From assembly GCA_903877345.1 (NCBI GenBank), contig CAIRDL010000301.1, positions 1-6,662 of the forward strand: a stretch of DNA of 6,662 bases. The letters run 5' to 3'. Under the pieces are notes generated by a model. The model saw only the letters and a program-made list of their open reading frames with translations. It had not been told where the DNA came from and made no database searches. Positions 1 through 4,671 of the stretch are shown piece after piece. Positions within the stretch are counted from its first letter, which is position 1; each line of letters starts with the position of its first letter. The stretch comes from an uncultured Oscillochloris sp. (GTDB taxonomy: Bacteria; Chloroflexota; Chloroflexia; Chloroflexales; Chloroflexaceae). The translations under genes and the position numbers were made by a program.

Positions 1-492
1 ACGTCGCGCTTTATGCTCCATCTGGTCTATAGCCTGCAAGCGCTGTTTAGCAAGGTACGCAGCTTCGTCTTTGTCAGCGATTTGGCCGAAATCACCGCCG
101 AGATTGAGCGCTCTAGTCTTGATGAGGCGATTGGCCGTGTGTTTAGCGGCGAATTGCTCGACACCGACGAGAACAGCAACTACGGACGGGCACTGGAAAT
201 CTTCCACGAGCGCCATCTCGCCGCCGTGACGAGCCGCACGACGCTAATCATCCTGGGTGACGGGCGCGGTAATCAGCGCCAGGCCAACACTTGGGTGCTA
301 GAAGAGTTGCGACGGCGCTGCAAACAACTGATTTGGCTAACCCCGGAGGGTCGCCCAAGCTGGCAACTTGGTGGTTCGGATATGCCAACCTACGCACCCA
401 TCTGTCATCGCGTCGAGGTGGTGCGAAACCTCGAACAACTGGGCCGCGTCGCTGAGGATTTGGCGCGCACCTCGTTCGTTGGGTGGAGGTAG
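1..492 (+). CDS. CoxE-like VWA domain protein, C-terminal part (5' end outside window)
   Basis: The reading frame is open from base 1, so the 163 visible residues are the C-terminal part of a longer protein; the internal Met at base 13 is not a believable start. The visible part looks like the end of a VWA domain of the CoxE type. It starts with SRFM (residues 2-5), which resembles the tail of the metal-binding DxSxS region, followed by a beta strand SFVFVSDL (21-28), NYGRAL (60-65), LGDGRGN (85-91) and the closing segment with IWLTPE (111-116), APICHRV and VRNLEQL. CoxE-like proteins normally pair with a MoxR-type AAA+ ATPase in maturing metalloenzymes; the best known case is the Cu-Mo site of aerobic CO dehydrogenase. 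A partner ATPase would be expected upstream but cannot be seen. The stop lies 2 bp before mftM, so the two are probably co-transcribed. The family call is firm. A role in the mycofactocin pathway is inference from position only; it could equally serve an unrelated metalloenzyme encoded upstream. Confidence 0.82.
   Translation, partial: TSRFMLHLVYSLQALFSKVRSFVFVSDLAEITAEIERSSLDEAIGRVFSGELLDTDENSNYGRALEIFHERHLAAVTSRTTLIILGDGRGNQRQANTWVLEELRRRCKQLIWLTPEGRPSWQLGGSDMPTYAPICHRVEVVRNLEQLGRVAEDLARTSFVGWR
485..489 (+). promoter_or_regulatory. Ribosome binding site deciding the mftM start
   Basis: GGAGG lies at 485-489, five bases before ATG 495, inside the last codons of the VWA gene. It favours ATG 495 over the in-frame GTG at 483, which would put the ribosome binding site inside the coding sequence. 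It implies that mftM is translated from the same message as the VWA gene. Confidence 0.75.
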
Positions 493-494
493 CA

Positions 495-1445
495 ATGGTG
501 CCGTTAGTCTTGTCGCCGCTACGTCACGCCCCGCTGACCGCCGCGCTTGCCGCGTTGGTGCCAGCTACGGCGAGGAATAAGCATTTCACGCTCTACGCCT
601 TTGCCACGCCTGCGTATGCCACCACTGCGCTGCCAGAAGTGGTGGTCGTGCATCATTTCAGCGCCACGCAGATTGACAACAACCTGGGCTATTACGTGGC
701 CGAGGAACTGTTGCCGCTGTTGCGAACGGCTTGGGGCGCGTTGCCGCCGGTGACGCAGGCTGAAGACCCATTGGCCTACGACGAACAGGCGATTTTCGAG
801 CATTGTGTCGGCGCGATTGTGCGCTCAATGGACGGCAACGAGCGCCGCGCTTGGCACCGTTTCTACGCCAACTCGCTGACGGCGCTCGAACAGGCCATGC
901 AGGAGCCAACAGCGACCCCCGATTTCGTCGCGCCCTTCGCTGCCATCTACCGCCACCTAATGACCCTCGTGCGCGGCCACACCTTCCTCGACGCCGGCAC
1001 CTGTTTTGGCTTCTTGCCGCTGTTGCTGGCGCGGCAGACAGACTTGGGGCTGGAACGCATCGTCGGGTGCGACCTCGACAGTGCGCTGGTCAGCTTCGCC
1101 ACGGCCTATGCGACCCACCAACAGCACGCGCATGTGCAATTTGTGCAAGCCGATCTCTTGGCTGACGATTTCGTTCACTTGGGCAGCTTTGCGACGGTTA
1201 CAGCGATTCATGTGTTAGAACATTTGGCGGGCGCACAGACCATGCACGCGCTGGCGAACCTCTGGGCCGTCACGGGGCAGCGCCTCATTGTCGCCGTCCC
1301 GTTGGAGGAAACGGCTGATCCGCGCTTCGGGCATCGCCAAGTCTTTGATCAGGCGCGGCTGTTGGGCTTGGGGCACGAGTTGGGCGGGCATTGTCAGTAC
1401 CTGGAACTACACGGCGGTTGGCTGATCGTTGACAGGGGAAGGTGA
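495..1445 (+). CDS. mftM: Mycofactocin oligosaccharide methyltransferase MftM
   Basis: This 316-residue protein is a class I S-adenosylmethionine-dependent methyltransferase. In mycobacteria MftM methylates the oligoglucoside chain of mycofactocin (reported as 2-O-methylation of the second glucose). The SAM-binding half is clear: FLDAGTCFGFLPL with the motif I Asp at 166, an acidic residue ending strand 2 in CDLDSA (Asp193), QADLL (Asp220) and HVLEHL (239-244). Features I recall from mycobacterial MftM rather than from generic methyltransferases are WHRFYANSL (120-128), GHRQVFD (279-285) and the terminal HGGWLIVDR (306-314). The N-terminal half (about 1-150) has no common domain I can name. 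ATG 495 was chosen because of the GGAGG five bases upstream. The gene follows the VWA gene by 2 bp and its TGA shares one base with the mftC ATG, so translation is probably coupled. In Mycolicibacterium smegmatis mftM is, as I recall, outside the mft cluster, so direct fusion to mftC is a notable arrangement and supports the call. The alternative is a diverged sugar or lipid methyltransferase. Confidence 0.86.
   Translation: MVPLVLSPLRHAPLTAALAALVPATARNKHFTLYAFATPAYATTALPEVVVVHHFSATQIDNNLGYYVAEELLPLLRTAWGALPPVTQAEDPLAYDEQAIFEHCVGAIVRSMDGNERRAWHRFYANSLTALEQAMQEPTATPDFVAPFAAIYRHLMTLVRGHTFLDAGTCFGFLPLLLARQTDLGLERIVGCDLDSALVSFATAYATHQQHAHVQFVQADLLADDFVHLGSFATVTAIHVLEHLAGAQTMHALANLWAVTGQRLIVAVPLEETADPRFGHRQVFDQARLLGLGHELGGHCQYLELHGGWLIVDRGR
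1434..1439 (+). promoter_or_regulatory. Ribosome binding site of mftC
   Basis: AGGGGA at 1434-1439 (within a purine run continuing to 1442) stands five bases before ATG 1445 and lies inside the last codons of mftM. It favours ATG 1445 over the in-frame GTG at 1442, which sits only two bases after the site. Stop and start overlap by one base, as expected for translational coupling. Confidence 0.65.
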
Positions 1446-2479
1446 TGAGCTACGAACTGTTCCGCCAGGGCTTGGATGCGCCAATCTGTTTGACCTGGGA
1501 ACTGACCTACGCCTGCAATCTGCGCTGTGTGCATTGTCTGTCGGCCTCGGGGGAACGCCGCGCCGACGAACTTAGCACCGCCGAAGCGCGGGCGCTGATT
1601 GATACCTGGGCGGCGATGAAGGTCTTTTACCTCAACGTCGGTGGCGGCGAGCCAATGACCCGCCCGGATTTCTTCGAGCTAATGGATTACAGTCTGGCGC
1701 GTGGCATCGGCGTGCGCTTCAGCACGAATGGCACCCTGATTGACGAAGCGGCAGCCGCCTGGATCGCCGCCCGCGCATATCTCGATGTGCAAATTAGCCT
1801 TGATGGAGCCACGGCAGCGACGAATGACCCCGTGCGTGGCACCGGCTCGTACCAACGCGCCCAACGCGCAATGGAATTGCTGGCAGCACAAGGGGTCAAC
1901 TTCAAGCTTAACGCGGTAGCGACGCGCCAGAACGTTGGTGAGCTTGACCAACTGTACGCACTGGCCCAGCACTACGGCGCGGCGCTGCGCGTAACGCGCC
2001 TACGTCCGGCGGGACGCGGCGTGGCGGTGTGGCAAGCAATGCGCCCGACCCACGCACAGAACCGCATCCTCTACGATTGGCTGTTGGCGCACCCCGATGT
2101 GATGACCGGCGACTCATTCTTTCACCTTTCGGCCTACGGGCAGGCGGTGGAGGGACTGAATATGTGCGGGGCGGGGCGCATCGTCTGTTGCGTAGACCCC
2201 GTTGGCGAGGTGTACGCCTGTCCGTTCGTGTTGTCGCCGGAGTTTTCGGGCGGGAATGTGCGTAATCCGGGCGGCTTCGCGTGGCTGTGGCAGAACGCGC
2301 CGCTCTTTAAGCACATGCGCGAGTGGCAAGTCGGCGGGAGTTGCCAGAGTTGTAACGCCTACGCGAGTTGTCACGGGGGCTGTATGGCGACGAAGCATTT
2401 TACGGGGCGTGAACTGGATGCGCCTGACCCGGATTGTGTGTTTGCGCCGGATGAGGTTATTCCGTTGCAGCCGATGTAG
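1445..2479 (+). CDS. mftC: Mycofactocin radical SAM maturase MftC
   Basis: This 344-residue radical SAM/SPASM enzyme is the central catalyst of mycofactocin biosynthesis. With the chaperone MftB it oxidatively decarboxylates the C-terminal Tyr of MftA, then joins that residue to the neighbouring Val through a C-C bond. The radical SAM cluster motif CxxxCxxC is at Cys24, Cys28 and Cys31, inside the family signature DAPICLTWELTYACNL. GGGEP (66-70), STNGT (93-97) and QISLDG (116-121) are the usual SAM-contacting and barrel motifs. The RVTRLRPAGRG and TGDSFFHLS segments are also typical. The C-terminal SPASM part has cysteines at 241, 248, 249, 259, 300, 303, 309, 313 and 331, enough for the two auxiliary 4Fe-4S clusters known in MftC. 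The protein begins very near the family signature, so it lacks the longer N-terminal leader of many actinobacterial homologues. It is coupled to mftM upstream. No mftA or mftB precedes it here, which departs from the usual mftA-mftB-mftC order. The family assignment is very strong. Confidence 0.96.
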   Translation: MSYELFRQGLDAPICLTWELTYACNLRCVHCLSASGERRADELSTAEARALIDTWAAMKVFYLNVGGGEPMTRPDFFELMDYSLARGIGVRFSTNGTLIDEAAAAWIAARAYLDVQISLDGATAATNDPVRGTGSYQRAQRAMELLAAQGVNFKLNAVATRQNVGELDQLYALAQHYGAALRVTRLRPAGRGVAVWQAMRPTHAQNRILYDWLLAHPDVMTGDSFFHLSAYGQAVEGLNMCGAGRIVCCVDPVGEVYACPFVLSPEFSGGNVRNPGGFAWLWQNAPLFKHMREWQVGGSCQSCNAYASCHGGCMATKHFTGRELDAPDPDCVFAPDEVIPLQPM

Positions 2480-2507
2480 GGGGATCGGGGATCGGGGATG
2501 GGGGATG
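2480..2507 (+). repeat. GGGGATC/G heptamer tandem array after mftC, G-quadruplex-capable
   Basis: Four head-to-tail heptamers start right after the mftC stop codon: GGGGATC, GGGGATC, GGGGATG and GGGGATG. Counting the G of the stop codon, the G runs are 2479-2483, 2487-2490, 2494-2497 and 2500-2504, separated by loops of two or three bases. This fits a standard intramolecular G-quadruplex pattern on the coding strand, so the transcript could fold it too. The same unit occurs after the second OYE-type gene at 6635-6662. Whether it affects termination or mRNA stability, or is just a mobile or slippage-prone repeat, cannot be told from the sequence. Confidence 0.9.
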
Positions 2508-2543
2508 GAGAGGGTTGCTCATCACTGTTGTGCCTTTTAGACG

Positions 2544-2612
2544 GCGCTTTCCGGCTAAAGCCTCGACCTCCGTGCGATACCTCCCGTATCCCGTAGGATT
2601 GCTATAAAGCGC
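2544..2612. repeat. Imperfect inverted-repeat element in the spacer
   Basis: GCGCTTT at 2544-2550 is the reverse complement of AAAGCGC at 2606-2612. The 55 bases between them contain a smaller palindrome, GGCTAAAGCC (2553-2562). The stem is short and the loop long, and no T run follows, so this is not a convincing Rho-independent terminator. It may be a degenerate repeat element, one of the scattered intergenic types, with the two heptamer arrays on either side. A TATAAA hexamer at 2603-2608 looks like a -10 box but has no matching -35. Confidence 0.35.
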
Positions 2613-2624
2613 TCCGATGTGCTG

Positions 2625-2666
2625 CACCTGACACCTGACACCTGAACCCCGACACCTGACACCTTA
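2625..2666 (+). repeat. CACCTGA heptamer tandem array
   Basis: Six 7-bp units run head to tail. The three from 2625 to 2645 are perfect CACCTGA, the fourth (2646-2652) is degenerate, the fifth (2653-2659) is perfect and the last (2660-2666) ends in TTA. The array finishes 20 bp before the ATG of the first OYE-type gene, so it must lie in the promoter or leader region of that gene. Its sequence is unrelated to the GGGGATC arrays although it has the same period. No spacer-repeat pattern of a CRISPR type is present. Confidence 0.88.
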
Positions 2667-2686
2667 TCTAAATCGAAACAAACCTT

Positions 2687-4669
2687 ATGAGCAATCTGTT
2701 TGCCCCGCTCCTGGAACCGTTACGCTTAGGCAGTAAGACCGCCCTGAACCGGGTTGTCTTTGCGGCGCATCCGACGAACTTTGCCCAGCGCAATCAGTTT
2801 GAGGCGCGGCACGCGGCTTATTATGCGGCGCGGGCGGCGGGTGGCGTGGGCGTGATTATCCTCGAAGGTAGTGTGGTTCACCCTTCCGATTGGCCGTATG
2901 AATATGCGATCTTCGGCTATGACGAACGGGTGGTTGCGGGCTATCGCTTGATGTCAGAGGCGCTTCGTCCGCACGGCACGCTGGTGTTGGCGCAACTGAA
3001 TCACAGTGGCATGCAAGGCACGAGCCATTACTCGCAAGCGGCGCTGTGGGGGCCGTCGCCGGTGCCGGAAGTGAATAGCCGCGAAGTGCCGAAGGAGATG
3101 GAGCACGAGGATATTGAGGCGGTGATTGAGGGTTTTGCGAAGGCGGCGGGCTATGCGATGGCGGGTGGGCTGCACGGCGTCGAGCTTAACGCCGGGCCAG
3201 ATAGCTTGCTCCGGCAGTTTATGTCGCCGCTGACCAATCTGCGCCAAGATGAATATGGTGGCCCGCAAGAGCATCGGCTGCGCTTCGCCCGCGAGGTGTT
3301 GCGCGCTGTGCGGCGGGCGATTGGGAGCGAAGCGCTGCTTGGGCTACGCATCAGCGGCGATGAACACGCGCCGTGGGCCGGGCTGAAGCCTGATGACGCC
3401 GCCGAGATCGCCCGTTTGTTGACGGCTGATCACCAAATTGACTATGTGAGTGTCACGAGTGGGAGCATTTATACGCTGCACCTGACCCGTGCGGGACTGT
3501 TTATGCCACTGGGGTACGCGCTGCATCTCGCTGCGGGCGTGAAGGCGGCGGTAGCAGTGCCGGTGTTCGCCCAAGGCAGCATCGTTGACCCCAAACAGGC
3601 CAGCGCCATTTTGGTTGAGGGTCAGGCTGACGCGGTGAAGATGACGCGGGCGTTGATTGCCGACCCGCAGTTGCTGCGAAAGGTGCGAACGGGCCAGGCG
3701 GATACCGTGCGCCAGTGTATTCTCTGCAACCAAGACTGTGTGGTAAGCCTGTTGCAGAACCCGCGCCTGAGTTGCGCGGTGAATCCGGCGGCGGGACACG
3801 AAGCGCACGCCGAGTTTGCACCGTTGACGGCGGCAGCCGTGACGCGACGGGTGCTGGTGGTGGGCGGTGGCCCTGCCGGGATGGAAGCGGCCCGCGTGGC
3901 GGCGCGGCGCGGCCACACTGTTACCTTGTTTGAGCAGCGCAAGCGGCTCGGCGGGGCAATTAACTTGGCCGCAGCAGAGCCGGGGCGCAAACGTTTGGCG
4001 CTGTCAACGGAATGGTTGGAAGCACAGATCCGCCGTCTGGGTGTGACGATTAAGCTGGGCACCGAAGCGACCATCGAAACGATTAGCGCCGAAGCGCCTG
4101 ACGCGGTGATCGTGGCGGCTGGCGGCGTGCCAGGGCACATGAGCCACGTCACGTTTGACGCAAGCGTGCCGGTGCTGCATGAGCGAGCCATTCTGGGCGG
4201 CGCTCCGTTGCCGCCAACGGGCAAAGCGGTGGTGCTGGATGAGATTGGTGACCACGACGGCATGGCGGTCGCCGAATGGCTGGTCGGCAAGGGCTGGCAG
4301 GTCGAAATCGTCACCGCCGATATGTTCTGCGGGCAACGGCTCACGGCGACGCAAGAACTGACGGCCTGGAATCAGCGCGCTTGGGAGAAAGGCGTGGTCT
4401 TTCACCCGCAACAGGAAGCGCAAGCGGTGAGCGAAGGTGCCTTGGTGATGCTAGATCGCTTCAGTCGTGAAGAACGGCGCATCGAAGGACTGAGCTTGGT
4501 GGTCGAAGTGACTTACGACATGCCGAATGAAACGCTCTACTGGGCGCTGAAGGAGGCCGGGTACGGCAAACACGGTATGCCGGCGCTCTATCGCGCTGGT
4601 GATTGTGTTGCGCCGCGCCGTTTGGGCCAAGCGGTGTTGGAAGGCCAACGCGCCGGAAGGGCGGTGTGA
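2687..4669 (+). CDS. Mycofactocin-associated FadH/OYE-type flavin oxidoreductase 1
   Basis: This 660-residue protein has the architecture of 2,4-dienoyl-CoA reductase FadH and trimethylamine dehydrogenase, and is about as long as FadH. An N-terminal FMN-binding Old Yellow Enzyme barrel (about 1-335) is followed by a 4Fe-4S site CxxCxxxCx11C (Cys344, 347, 351, 363) and then a two-part nucleotide-binding region with GGGPAG (393-398) for FAD. VFAAHPTNF near the start and HPSDWPYE match the family I recall as mycofactocin system FadH/OYE oxidoreductase 1. Its substrate is unknown; the family is recognised by its proximity to mycofactocin genes. Compared with FadH and classical OYEs, the active-site stretch reads NAGPDSLLRQF (168-178), without the usual His pair or the FadH Tyr. 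The second dinucleotide fold reads VVLDEIGDHDG, with Asp518 at the strand end instead of a Gly-rich loop. ATG 2687 fits the family N-terminus but has no good ribosome binding site. The gene runs into the next one with a 2-bp gap. The family is firm; numbering as type 1 is from memory. Confidence 0.88.
   Translation: MSNLFAPLLEPLRLGSKTALNRVVFAAHPTNFAQRNQFEARHAAYYAARAAGGVGVIILEGSVVHPSDWPYEYAIFGYDERVVAGYRLMSEALRPHGTLVLAQLNHSGMQGTSHYSQAALWGPSPVPEVNSREVPKEMEHEDIEAVIEGFAKAAGYAMAGGLHGVELNAGPDSLLRQFMSPLTNLRQDEYGGPQEHRLRFAREVLRAVRRAIGSEALLGLRISGDEHAPWAGLKPDDAAEIARLLTADHQIDYVSVTSGSIYTLHLTRAGLFMPLGYALHLAAGVKAAVAVPVFAQGSIVDPKQASAILVEGQADAVKMTRALIADPQLLRKVRTGQADTVRQCILCNQDCVVSLLQNPRLSCAVNPAAGHEAHAEFAPLTAAAVTRRVLVVGGGPAGMEAARVAARRGHTVTLFEQRKRLGGAINLAAAEPGRKRLALSTEWLEAQIRRLGVTIKLGTEATIETISAEAPDAVIVAAGGVPGHMSHVTFDASVPVLHERAILGGAPLPPTGKAVVLDEIGDHDGMAVAEWLVGKGWQVEIVTADMFCGQRLTATQELTAWNQRAWEKGVVFHPQQEAQAVSEGALVMLDRFSREERRIEGLSLVVEVTYDMPNETLYWALKEAGYGKHGMPALYRAGDCVAPRRLGQAVLEGQRAGRAV
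4655..4661 (+). promoter_or_regulatory. Probable ribosome binding site of the second OYE-type gene
   Basis: GGAAGGG at 4655-4661 lies ten bases before ATG 4672, inside the last codons of the preceding gene. The spacing is a little long, but the stop and start are only 2 bp apart, so reinitiation or coupling is likely. An upstream in-frame ATG at 4603 would give 23 extra residues overlapping the previous gene and lacking any resemblance to the family N-terminus. Confidence 0.5.
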
Positions 4670-4671
4670 GG

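Noticed and set aside
2505..2540. Short frame in the spacer as a possible mftA precursor peptide
   Set aside because: It would encode only 11 residues, ends in Ala-Phe rather than Val-Tyr and overlaps the repeat array. No MftA-type C-terminus was seen in the spacer.
2580..2608. Sigma-70 promoter using TATAAA at 2603-2608
   Set aside because: No -35 element resembling TTGACA is found 16 to 18 bp upstream, and the hexamer overlaps the inverted repeat, so it was not listed as a promoter.
2544..2612. Rho-independent terminator after mftC
   Set aside because: The stem is only 7 bp with a 55-base loop and no T tract follows, so the structure does not meet the usual pattern.
2625..2666. CRISPR array
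   Set aside because: The repeats are 7 bp, directly adjacent and without spacers, so this is a simple tandem repeat.
3344..4344. Long open frames on the minus strand (190 and 240 residues) opposite the first OYE-type gene
   Set aside because: They lie wholly antisense to a gene with clear domains, have low-complexity Arg/Pro/Ala-rich translations and show no recognisable motif. They are what GC-rich coding DNA produces by chance.
4603..4671. Upstream in-frame start for the second OYE-type gene
   Set aside because: The extra 23 residues overlap the end of the preceding gene in another frame and do not look like the family N-terminus, which begins properly at ATG 4672.
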